This document shows positions 1 to 6,437 of a stretch of 7,936 nucleotides of DNA, in pieces (position 1 is the first letter of the stretch; every line of letters begins with the position of its first letter). Source of the DNA: an uncultured bacterium (GTDB lineage: Bacteria; Patescibacteriota; Patescibacteriia; Patescibacteriales; Patescibacteriaceae); the NCBI GenBank assembly GCA_937868555.1, contig CALMNI010000113.1, forward strand, positions 1 through 7,936, read 5' to 3'. Both the position numbers and the translations under genes were made by a program. The notes beneath the pieces are model-generated. The model worked only from the letters and a program-made list of their open reading frames with translations, ran no database searches and was not told where the DNA came from.

Positions 1-753
1 AGTGCATGCTTTATTCCTGATTACCGGAAAATTTTTTCTAAGAATAACATATCGCTCCAGCATACTGCGGCTTCGTATATATCGCCTGAGCTGCTGTTGC
101 GAACGATTTGTCACGACAAGGATATCGGTAGGTTTAAAAGTTTTTATTATTTCTTGGACGGGGAAAGGACTGCCCACAGCACCATCAACATACTGCCTAT
201 CATTAAGGAATACTTCAGCATTTGATAAGGCAGGCATTGAGATTGATGCGGCAATCATAAAAGGTATGTCTGCTCTTTTTGCCTTGGCATCCATCATGAC
301 ACTGGCGCCATTCACTCCATCGGTTACAAGAATATAAAACTGCGAAGGATGCTTTAATATTGCCTCGCAATCAATTTTCTTATTTCCATCACTGATAAGA
401 TCATACACGAATTTAATATTAGCGATTGGCGGCCACCGAGAAACAATAAACTTCGAAGGTAAATCTTCTGAGTAAATAGAAGCTCCAATAGTAGCTTGTT
501 TTGCTCCTCCTAAAAAATAAGCTCCATTAGCTGCGCCCGTAGAAACGCCGATGACAATATCAAAAAGATTTTGCAGCCCGCAGGCATGAAGACCTTCAGT
601 AAACCCAGCGCCGAATATTCCGCGCATACCTCCGCTGCAAAAATACAAAACTAGCTTGTACATACTAGCCAATGGACTTTGCTCTTGTAGGTAACGGTAT
701 TTTAAATATGCGTTGGTAAGGAACCGCGAACTAAATACTCTTTTTCGTATCAT
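1..753 (-). CDS. Patatin-like phospholipase family protein, 3' end beyond the window
   Basis: Reading the minus strand from the ATG at 753 gives 251 codons with no stop before the window edge, so the C-terminus is missing. The patatin active-site set is visible. There is an oxyanion loop SGGMRG at residues 40-45 after a hydrophobic strand (KLVLYF), a nucleophile motif GVSTG at 69-73 with Ser71, and DGAVG at 190-194, whose Asp190 would complete the Ser-Asp dyad. Patatin-family enzymes are lipid acyl hydrolases, and bacterial members act on phospholipids or related esters; the substrate here cannot be read. No signal peptide is evident, so it is probably cytosolic or membrane-associated. The first glycine of the usual GGGxRG loop is Ser40. 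An alternative start is Met31 (position 663), just before the first core strand. Neither start has a well-placed Shine-Dalgarno sequence. A hand count gives about 41% GC. It is downstream of the dcw-type operon but separated by a terminator and has its own likely promoter. Confidence 0.88.
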   Translation of the reverse strand, partial: MIRKRVFSSRFLTNAYLKYRYLQEQSPLASMYKLVLYFCSGGMRGIFGAGFTEGLHACGLQNLFDIVIGVSTGAANGAYFLGGAKQATIGASIYSEDLPSKFIVSRWPPIANIKFVYDLISDGNKKIDCEAILKHPSQFYILVTDGVNGASVMMDAKAKRADIPFMIAASISMPALSNAEVFLNDRQYVDGAVGSPFPVQEIIKTFKPTDILVVTNRSQQQLRRYIRSRSMLERYVILRKNFPVIRNKACT

Positions 754-776
754 TTTTTATTTTATTTTTTGCCTCT

Positions 777-805
777 ACTTTAGCCTGGGGAATGATAAAT
801 GTCAA
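777..805 (-). promoter_or_regulatory. Sigma-70-type promoter for the patatin gene
   Basis: On the minus strand a perfect TTGACA (805-800) is followed after exactly 17 nt by TAAAGT (782-777), which matches four of six -10 positions. Transcription would start near 770, leaving an A/T-rich leader of under 20 nt before the ATG at 753. The AGAGG at 776-772 would fall at or upstream of the start site, so it probably does not serve as a ribosome binding site. The -35 box overlaps the T-run of the preceding terminator. The call rests on sequence match and location only. Confidence 0.6.
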
Positions 806-830
806 AAAAGCTCGGAATAACCGAGCTTTT
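804..830 (-). terminator. Rho-independent terminator closing the mraZ-to-M23 operon
   Basis: A 10-bp perfect stem pairs 806-815 with 821-830 around a 5-nt loop (816-820). Read on the minus strand it is AAAAGCTCGG, loop TTATT, CCGAGCTTTT, and the T-run continues to six T at 809-804. It starts 11 nt past the TAA of the M23 gene. The G/C core followed by U residues is typical of intrinsic termination. On the plus strand the stem is followed by only four T, and no plus-strand gene precedes it, so the minus direction is the sensible one. Confidence 0.9.
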
Positions 831-841
831 GAGCTTATATG

Positions 842-2416
842 TTAATCTCCCCAGCGCCATCTTCCCCCGCGCCAAGGATCTTGAGTGACTGGATCAGTAG
901 TCGTTTGTCCATTGTTGTTCCAATTACCATACCCATTATTATTGCCATAAAAGGTTGAGGCAACTGTTCTGATTGAAGCCCGACGTCCGTCAGCCACTAT
1001 ATACACTGATGTTCCGCCGGTTGCGATAGTATATCCGCCGCGCCACCACACTTCATAGGCTTTTCTTGACTCAGTAAGCTGACCGTTCGAAGAAAAAATT
1101 CTAATATCCGGTCCGCCTTTGCTCGCTGGGGCAGTAACGATTGAATATGACCCGGTAGCATCGCTACCAGTAATTACGCCGATTTTTACACCCCCATTGA
1201 AGGCTGCATCATAAGCAAAGAAAGCAGTATCCGGGGTGCCAAAAACATCAAAGGTGCGGACATGGGGTCCGCCGCCTGGTCCCGGTGCTGTGATAATACG
1301 TGCGGGACTAAATGGAGTTGCTTTTTTTGCGCCTACATTAACCCCGCCTTTGAAGGTCAAAGCATAAGCAAAGAAACTGTTGATCGCTGTCCCATTGGCT
1401 TTAAAAATTCGAACATGGGGCGTACCGCCCGGGCCAGCACCGGTAATAATTTCCGCTTTGCCATCACCATCAAGATCAGCTGCTGCAACATTGACTCCGC
1501 CCCTGAACGCTTCAGGATAAGCAAAGAAGCTGCCGCGCGGTATACCCGTAGCGCTTAAAATTCGTACTTGCGGACCGCCACCAGGTCCTGCTCCGGTAAT
1601 AATTTCATCAATCCCATCTCCATCAATATCGCCAGCTGCAACGGAGACTCCGCCTTTGAAAGCCATAGGGTATGGGAAAAATTGTGCCGTAACGGTGCCA
1701 TCACTACTCATTACTTTGACATGCGGTCCACCGCCAGGGCCAGCGCCGCTTACCAGCGTGGCGGATCCGCCAAAAGTTCCAGCAGCAATACTAGCCCCGC
1801 CTTTGAAATCTCCAAAGGGCAAAATTTCATATGGCAGCTTAGGCTGCGGAACGGGTTGAGATATACGAGTAGCAGCTTGTAAGCTTAAAAAGGGACTAAT
1901 AGGGGTACCGCTTGGATCATGAATTTCAAAATGAAGATGAGCCCCTGTGCTTTCTGCATTACCGCTATCCCCCATCCAACCTATAAGCTGTCCTTTTACC
2001 ACCGGGGAACCGCTTATAATATCAGGCGAATAGGCATGCATACCTCCCCCTAAGCCATCATCGGTGCCCGGGTTGTCATTATTAACGTGCAGGTACCAAT
2101 ATTCATACCCTTCGGCATCGCGAATATTAATCGCATACCCCCATGATGGTTGCGGATATTGCACCCAGCGAATAGTGCCATCAACGGCGGCGACCAAGGG
2201 GTATAATTTTTTACCCATAATATCATTACCCTCGTGTGAATGGCCGGAACGAGGTGCGCCGAAATCATCATAATAAGACACTTTTCCTATAGTTGGGAAA
2301 ACAATAGGACGCAGCTCCCCCGCTGCCTTTACCGGCAGGGCAGGAAATATGCTCAAAATAAAACTAAGCACTAAAAAAAATACGCCTGTGCGGCGAAAAA
2401 TTGTTGGTTGTTTCAT
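842..2416 (-). CDS. Secreted M23 metallopeptidase with C-terminal FG-GAP-like repeats
   Basis: A 524-residue exported protein. Residues 1-32 look like a Sec signal peptide: basic start, hydrophobic stretch 11-28, and a plausible cut after VKAA. Residues about 35-180 form an M23 (LytM/lysostaphin-type) zinc endopeptidase domain. It has HxxxD at 61-65 (His61, Asp65), a conserved His110 in WYLH, and HLH at 160-162. By family knowledge His61, Asp65 and His162 bind zinc, and His110 and His160 are catalytic. Such enzymes cut peptide cross-links of peptidoglycan. Residues 204 to about 487 hold five and a half repeats of about 51 residues with the theme GAGPGGGPHVRIF, as in FG-GAP/integrin-like beta-propellers. 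Only repeats 2 and 3 keep a calcium-type DxDGDG loop (263-268, 314-319). The tail, about 490-524, is rich in Asn and Gly and ends with Trp/Arg residues. It is the last gene before the terminator, 30 nt after the pterin dehydratase gene. No Shine-Dalgarno sequence precedes the ATG. The fold of the repeat domain is inferred, and whether the target wall is its own or another cell's is unknown. Confidence 0.92.
   Translation of the reverse strand: MKQPTIFRRTGVFFLVLSFILSIFPALPVKAAGELRPIVFPTIGKVSYYDDFGAPRSGHSHEGNDIMGKKLYPLVAAVDGTIRWVQYPQPSWGYAINIRDAEGYEYWYLHVNNDNPGTDDGLGGGMHAYSPDIISGSPVVKGQLIGWMGDSGNAESTGAHLHFEIHDPSGTPISPFLSLQAATRISQPVPQPKLPYEILPFGDFKGGASIAAGTFGGSATLVSGAGPGGGPHVKVMSSDGTVTAQFFPYPMAFKGGVSVAAGDIDGDGIDEIITGAGPGGGPQVRILSATGIPRGSFFAYPEAFRGGVNVAAADLDGDGKAEIITGAGPGGTPHVRIFKANGTAINSFFAYALTFKGGVNVGAKKATPFSPARIITAPGPGGGPHVRTFDVFGTPDTAFFAYDAAFNGGVKIGVITGSDATGSYSIVTAPASKGGPDIRIFSSNGQLTESRKAYEVWWRGGYTIATGGTSVYIVADGRRASIRTVASTFYGNNNGYGNWNNNGQTTTDPVTQDPWRGGRWRWGD
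956..1807 (-). repeat. Intragenic 153-bp-period repeats encoding FG-GAP-like units
   Basis: Within the M23 gene, diverged tandem units begin at 1807, 1660, 1507, 1354, 1201 and 1045 (minus-strand coordinates), each opening with a codon for Phe (Trp in the last) followed by x-Gly-Gly. The three central units are exactly 51 codons long, the first 49, the fifth 52, and the sixth is partial. The shared core encodes AGPGGGPHVR. DNA identity is clearly lower than protein similarity, so these are old duplications kept as protein modules and not a recent expansion. Confidence 0.85.
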
Positions 2417-2446
2417 GCTATAGAGTACGTACTACCATTACATCTG

Positions 2447-2695
2447 TTACTGCCCTCTAATCGAATCTGCGATAATACTTATCTTTTCCGCCAAATCGCG
2501 GTCTTTTTGAGTAACTATATCCCCGGCGTCATGGGTGCATAAAACCACCTTGACCTTATTGTATATATTTGTCCATTCCGGATGATGATCCATTTCATCA
2601 ATTACTGTAGCGGCAGCCGTCATAAAAGCAAAAGCTTCCTTAAAGTCTTTAAAAACAAATTCCTGAACTAGTTTATTATTTTCCTCTTTCCACAT
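2447..2695 (-). CDS. phhB: Pterin-4a-carbinolamine dehydratase (PCD/DCoH family)
   Basis: An 82-residue protein carrying the family signature intact: DHHP at 36-39, Trp41, Tyr45 four residues later, the THDAG segment with His55 at 54-58, and Asp65. His37, His38 and His55 correspond to the catalytic histidines of the family. In other bacteria the enzyme dehydrates 4a-hydroxytetrahydropterin, recycling the cofactor of aromatic amino acid hydroxylases. Relatives without a hydroxylase partner are known and their role is unclear. The length fits the compact bacterial form. The start is forced: an in-frame TAA lies two codons upstream of the ATG. The gap to murF (27 nt) is almost pure A/T, and an AAGGAG-like stretch in the end of murF lies too far upstream to serve this start. 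The position between murF and an envelope peptidase is unexpected, and no hydroxylase or folate gene is visible. The family call is firm; the physiological role is open. Confidence 0.93.
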   Translation of the reverse strand: MWKEENNKLVQEFVFKDFKEAFAFMTAAATVIDEMDHHPEWTNIYNKVKVVLCTHDAGDIVTQKDRDLAEKISIIADSIRGQ

Positions 2696-2722
2696 ATATT
2701 AAAAATTACAAAATTAAAAATT

Positions 2723-4009
2723 TTATAACCACTCCTTTCCCTGACGAACTAATAGCTCGCTCGCGCGTTCCGGCTCTTTCATCAGACGCTTAACAATTTT
2801 TTCCATGCGAACAGCCTGCGAACCTTTTACTAGTACAAGATCCCGCGCCGCGACTTCAGCATCAAGGTAATCCAAGGCTGCCTCTGAATTCTCAAAATGC
2901 CGAACCATTTTTTCTGGCATGCCATTTTTAATGGCGGCCAAAGAAATATGCGCTGCTTCTTCGCCCACGCTAATAAGATGATCAAAGCCGTGATCAGCGA
3001 CTTCACGGCCTAACACGCTGTGCGCGGCTACACTTTCCGCGCCGAGCTCACGCATATCACCCAATACAATCCAAGAATGCCCATATTCATTGCGAGGAAT
3101 CAAAGCTACGGTTTCCAAGCTTTCCGTTGCCGCCTCGGGCGAAGAATTATAGGTATCGTCAATAATAAGTTGATCGAACTTTCCTGCTAACAATTTCATT
3201 CTACCCGGAGGAGAAACATAATCTCTTAAAGAAGTGCTGATTTCAATTGCATTTAAACCATAACTAAAACCGACGGCCGCGGCTGCTAAAGCTGATAGAA
3301 TTCCCGGACGGCTAATAACCCCGGGCAAAAACACCGGAACAGAAGAACCCTCGTACAATAATTTAAAACTACTTCCAATTTCCTTATCAACACCGGGTGA
3401 AGTGGTAATATGAACATTGTCCGCCCGTACATTCGCTAGCGGGGAAAATCCATAGCTTATAGAACGGCGCGATAAATCCTGCATAGCTGTATGCAATATT
3501 TCGTCATCATAATTATATATAGCTATTCCCTCTTCCGATAGCGCCTCCGCCAACTTTAATTTCTCTTTATATAATTCTTGCAAAGAAGAAAAAAATTCTG
3601 CATGCGCCGTTCCGAGGCGTGTCAGTACTGCTCGATGCGGTTTCGCGATAGAAGTTAAAACGTCCATATCTCCGGGATGGTCTATCCCCATTTCCAAGAC
3701 CAGCATCTGTGGATAAGGAACTTGGACATCACGAGCAATACGTTGCCCCTCTTTTAAAAGTTTAAACCAGCCGAAAATAGACCGACCAGGCGATTGCGCC
3801 CCGATAATAGTTAAAGGCAGTCCAATTTCATTATTATAATTCTTATAAGTTTCGCGCAGGGGAAAACTGCGGCGCAACACGCAGGCGATTGCTTCTTTTG
3901 TGCTTGTTTTGCCAACGCTGCCACTTATCCCTATAATTTCCGGTTTCCGGGCGGCAATAATCTCGCGGGCGACAAAGGCTAACTTCTTTTGCAATATTTT
4001 CTTTAACAT
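2723..4009 (-). CDS. murF: UDP-N-acetylmuramoyl-tripeptide--D-alanyl-D-alanine ligase, short form
   Basis: A 428-residue Mur ligase, probably the enzyme that adds D-Ala-D-Ala to UDP-MurNAc-tripeptide in the cytosol with ATP. The ATP loop is GISGSVGKTST at 27-37 (Lys34). NNEIGLP at 59-65 is typical of MurF, followed by LEMGIDHPGDM at 105-115. The middle domain is followed by PPGRMKLL (267-274), DDTYNSSPEA (284-293), VLGDMRELG (315-323) and the C-terminal VKGSQAVRMEK (394-404), all in MurF order. The usual N-terminal domain of roughly 80 residues, which binds the UDP part of the substrate in E. coli-type MurF, is absent. Only a short basic, amphipathic stretch (1-22) precedes the P-loop. The start ATG lies 1 nt after the ftsI stop, which suggests translational coupling. 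A role as a different Mur-type ligase cannot be excluded, but motifs and neighbours favour MurF. Confidence 0.9.
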   Translation of the reverse strand: MLKKILQKKLAFVAREIIAARKPEIIGISGSVGKTSTKEAIACVLRRSFPLRETYKNYNNEIGLPLTIIGAQSPGRSIFGWFKLLKEGQRIARDVQVPYPQMLVLEMGIDHPGDMDVLTSIAKPHRAVLTRLGTAHAEFFSSLQELYKEKLKLAEALSEEGIAIYNYDDEILHTAMQDLSRRSISYGFSPLANVRADNVHITTSPGVDKEIGSSFKLLYEGSSVPVFLPGVISRPGILSALAAAAVGFSYGLNAIEISTSLRDYVSPPGRMKLLAGKFDQLIIDDTYNSSPEAATESLETVALIPRNEYGHSWIVLGDMRELGAESVAAHSVLGREVADHGFDHLISVGEEAAHISLAAIKNGMPEKMVRHFENSEAALDYLDAEVAARDLVLVKGSQAVRMEKIVKRLMKEPERASELLVRQGKEWL

Positions 4010-4010
4010 A

Positions 4011-6107
4011 TTATTTCTTATCTTCGCTGCGCTCTTTTTTAACTTGCCAGTGATTAAGTAAAAAACGAGTTATATCCCTCGCAAGCGGTACAGCCGTCGA
4101 TTCGGCATAGAGGGCACGAGGGCGGTCTATCTTAGTTAAGATTACAAACTTAGGATTATCAGCCGGAGCAAAGCCTATAAAGGTGTGGTCATAGGCGTTA
4201 ATATAGCCTTTACCGTTCGAAGAAGCAACCTGGGCGGTTCCAGTTTTCCCGGCAATGTAATATCCCGGCGTTTTTACGGCCTTAGAGTGCCCGTTTTCAA
4301 CTACATTTACCAGCATTCCCGTTAACAACGAAGCTGTTCGCTCGGAAATAACCCGCCGCGGCTCACTAGGCGGCGTGACGGTTCGCTGCCCGTTAGCACC
4401 AATTATTTCTTTGACAATATAGGGCTTTAATAATTTTCCGCCGTTCGCAATAGCAGCATATGACATAACCATTTGCAGCGGCGTCACCGTAATTCCTTGG
4501 CCGAAAGAAGCCGTTGCGGCCGAAATTTCCTTAACGCGAAAACCGGTAATGCTTGAAATATTGCCATCGCTCTCCCCTTCTTGTTCAATGCCTGTTTTTT
4601 CTCCAAAGCCGAAAGCTTGCACATAGTCGCTGAATTTTTTAACGCCTATTTGCTCCATCGCAAAAATGGCTCCCGTGTTCAATGATTGCTCCAATACCGT
4701 TACCATTGTCGTAACACCATGCCCGCCATGCGTATCAAAGTCGGCATTTCGAATCGGCTTAGGCCAGCCCTTAATCATGATCTGCCCATTATCTTGATAT
4801 GTTGTTTCGGGAGTAACCTTTCCCTGATCAAGAGCCGCTGCCATTGTTATTGCTTTGAAAACTGAACCCGGTTCATACTCATCAAATACGGCTGGGTTAT
4901 TATACACAGATAATGAAGGGACTAAGCGATAATCATTAGGATCAAAATCAGGCGCAGAACACATTGCTAACACAGCGCCCGTTTTCGGATCAATGATTAT
5001 TACACTGCCGCCCGCCGCCCCATATTTAGCAACCGCATCGTCAAGCGCTTTGCAAGCGGTAAATTGCGCAGACCTGTCAATCGTTAATACTAAACTGCTA
5101 CCGTCGGTTTTTTCAGTATATTGGCGATTATTAACAATTACTAATCCGCCTGCTCCCCGTTCGGAACGAAGCGAACCATATTGGCCATACAAATCATTAT
5201 CAAAGAAACCTTCCAACCCGTATTTCCCCCGCTGCTCATCGGTTTCATAACTCGCGAAACCAAGAATATTGGCGCCAACATTTTTTTCCGGATAGTAGCG
5301 GAAACTTGTCATCGTATAACTAAAGCCCGGAAGCTTAAGCTCTTCGTCACCAGACGTAGAAAAGACCTTGTTATCCTTAATTTGCAATTGCTCAAGCGAC
5401 ATATCGCTGCGCTCAAGCATGAAAATATAAAATTTCTTTAAACGCTCCTCATCAAGTTTTTTTTCAATTAATTCATACTGGCTATTAGGATTCGATAATT
5501 CTTTTACATAATCGGCGATAATGGCATCATGTTCTTCTTTAATAAGTTCATCGCGCTTTTCATTTCTGAAATCAAGATACACGGGGTCACGGAGCCAGGC
5601 TTCATGCGAAGATTTAATGGCTGCCTCGCGGGCGGGAATTTCCGCAGCCGGCAAATCCTTAATGCCTTCTAATTCATTTTTCAAACGGTCTTGCGCCTCC
5701 CTATCAAGTCTCTGCTCTACTTCTTGCCTGAGCGTTGGCTCCCTAAAAAAAGTAAAAAGCTTCTCAGCCGTTGCCGGCGCGTCAGCAATATCGCGCGGAA
5801 TGGCGAACAATGAGGCAAAATCCTTATTAATAGCTACTGGATATAATGAGGCATCCGCTGCAAAGGCGTTATCTTGTATATAAATCTTTCCGCGTTCCGG
5901 CCGCAATGACTGCTGTATAGAATGCTGATCGGAAGCGGCGGAGGCATAATAGGAATGTTTTACAATCTGCAGATACCCAAGCCGCGCTACTAATGCTCCA
6001 AGAAGAAAAAAAATAACCGCCGCAACCTGCGTCGCGCGGTTAAAGCCGCCTTCTCGTACATGTTCCCGTCCTCGTGGCCGCGAAGGCGTCCGTACCATCA
6101 TATGCAT
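4011..6107 (-). CDS. ftsI: Septal peptidoglycan transpeptidase FtsI (class B penicillin-binding protein)
   Basis: A 698-residue class B PBP that cross-links peptidoglycan during division, outside the membrane. A basic cytoplasmic N-terminus leads into one membrane segment at about 26-48, then the RPERGKIY motif (69-76) that opens the pedestal domain. The transpeptidase domain spans about 365-683 with all three active-site motifs: SVFK (Ser415 nucleophile, Lys418), SLN (475-477) and KTGT (621-624). The RYYPEKNVGANILGF segment (270-284) is typical of the FtsI/SpoVD group. At 698 residues it is about 100 longer than common FtsI proteins. The excess lies around 120-225, a highly charged, probably helical stretch rich in Glu, Lys, Arg and Asp. 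No PASTA domains follow. ATG codons also occur at positions 3 and 4 of the frame, so the exact start is uncertain by a few residues. It lies 3 nt after ftsL and 1 nt before murF. A general elongation role (PBP2-like) is possible, but the ftsL neighbour favours division. Confidence 0.93.
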   Translation of the reverse strand: MHMMVRTPSRPRGREHVREGGFNRATQVAAVIFFLLGALVARLGYLQIVKHSYYASAASDQHSIQQSLRPERGKIYIQDNAFAADASLYPVAINKDFASLFAIPRDIADAPATAEKLFTFFREPTLRQEVEQRLDREAQDRLKNELEGIKDLPAAEIPAREAAIKSSHEAWLRDPVYLDFRNEKRDELIKEEHDAIIADYVKELSNPNSQYELIEKKLDEERLKKFYIFMLERSDMSLEQLQIKDNKVFSTSGDEELKLPGFSYTMTSFRYYPEKNVGANILGFASYETDEQRGKYGLEGFFDNDLYGQYGSLRSERGAGGLVIVNNRQYTEKTDGSSLVLTIDRSAQFTACKALDDAVAKYGAAGGSVIIIDPKTGAVLAMCSAPDFDPNDYRLVPSLSVYNNPAVFDEYEPGSVFKAITMAAALDQGKVTPETTYQDNGQIMIKGWPKPIRNADFDTHGGHGVTTMVTVLEQSLNTGAIFAMEQIGVKKFSDYVQAFGFGEKTGIEQEGESDGNISSITGFRVKEISAATASFGQGITVTPLQMVMSYAAIANGGKLLKPYIVKEIIGANGQRTVTPPSEPRRVISERTASLLTGMLVNVVENGHSKAVKTPGYYIAGKTGTAQVASSNGKGYINAYDHTFIGFAPADNPKFVILTKIDRPRALYAESTAVPLARDITRFLLNHWQVKKERSEDKK

Positions 6108-6110
6108 GTA

Positions 6111-6425
6111 TTATTTTCGAGCCACCATACGGCTGTCCCAAGAAACGTATGCCACATCGCTTACTGGGACTAAATGCAAATCAGCAATACGAGGATTCAA
6201 ATTCTGAAAAGAACTCAATGAGCTAACTTGGCTCTCAAGCTGCTGATTTTCAGCCGCTAATTCATTAGCACGCTGCTTTAAATCCTTAAATGCAAAGCCC
6301 GTGGTTGATAATCCATTAATTGTTAAAAAATATGAAGCCGCCCCCAGCAAACACGCTAGCATCAATATCACATTGAGCTTACGCAAGTTAATGCGAAATA
6401 CTGCGTTAGTTGAAGCATTGTTCAT
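6111..6425 (-). CDS. ftsL: FtsL-like single-pass division protein
   Basis: A 104-residue bitopic protein: a short, polar and basic cytoplasmic N-terminus (1-17), one membrane segment at about 18-37, and an extracytoplasmic helix at about 47-72 with heptad-like leucine spacing (Leu49, Leu56, Leu63, Leu70), followed by a short segment LHLVPVSDVAYV (83-94). This layout and the place between rsmH and ftsI match FtsL, which with FtsB/DivIC and FtsQ/DivIB activates the septal synthase. Sequence conservation in this family is very low, so the name rests mainly on topology and position; a DivIC/FtsB-type septum initiator is the alternative. It starts 12 nt after the rsmH stop without a Shine-Dalgarno sequence and ends 3 nt before ftsI. 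Confidence 0.82.
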   Translation of the reverse strand: MNNASTNAVFRINLRKLNVILMLACLLGAASYFLTINGLSTTGFAFKDLKQRANELAAENQQLESQVSSLSSFQNLNPRIADLHLVPVSDVAYVSWDSRMVARK

Positions 6426-6437
6426 ATATGCAATTAC

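Noticed and set aside
956..1807. CRISPR or non-coding tandem array
   Set aside because: The period is exactly in codons, the reading frame is continuous, and similarity is at protein level, so these are domain repeats in a gene.
1262..1882. Plus-strand open frames opposite the repeat part of the M23 gene
   Set aside because: Their pseudo-repetitive Cys/Ser-rich peptides are the reverse reading of the Gly/Pro-rich repeats, with no family motif.
2424..2433. Perfect 10-bp palindrome AGTACGTACT just upstream of the M23 gene
   Set aside because: It is short and has no second copy or convincing promoter near it. It is too small to claim as an operator, although it sits in the 30-nt gap.
2720..2740. 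TATAAA plus an AAGGAG-like stretch at the end of murF as a promoter or ribosome site for phhB
   Set aside because: No acceptable -35 box lies at 16-18 nt, and the AAGGAG is over 30 nt from the only possible phhB start.
3708..3716. Possible replication origin, given perfect DnaA boxes here and at 7854
   Set aside because: The boxes are thousands of bases apart, this one lies inside murF, and there is no box cluster, AT-rich unwinding region or dnaA/dnaN neighbour.
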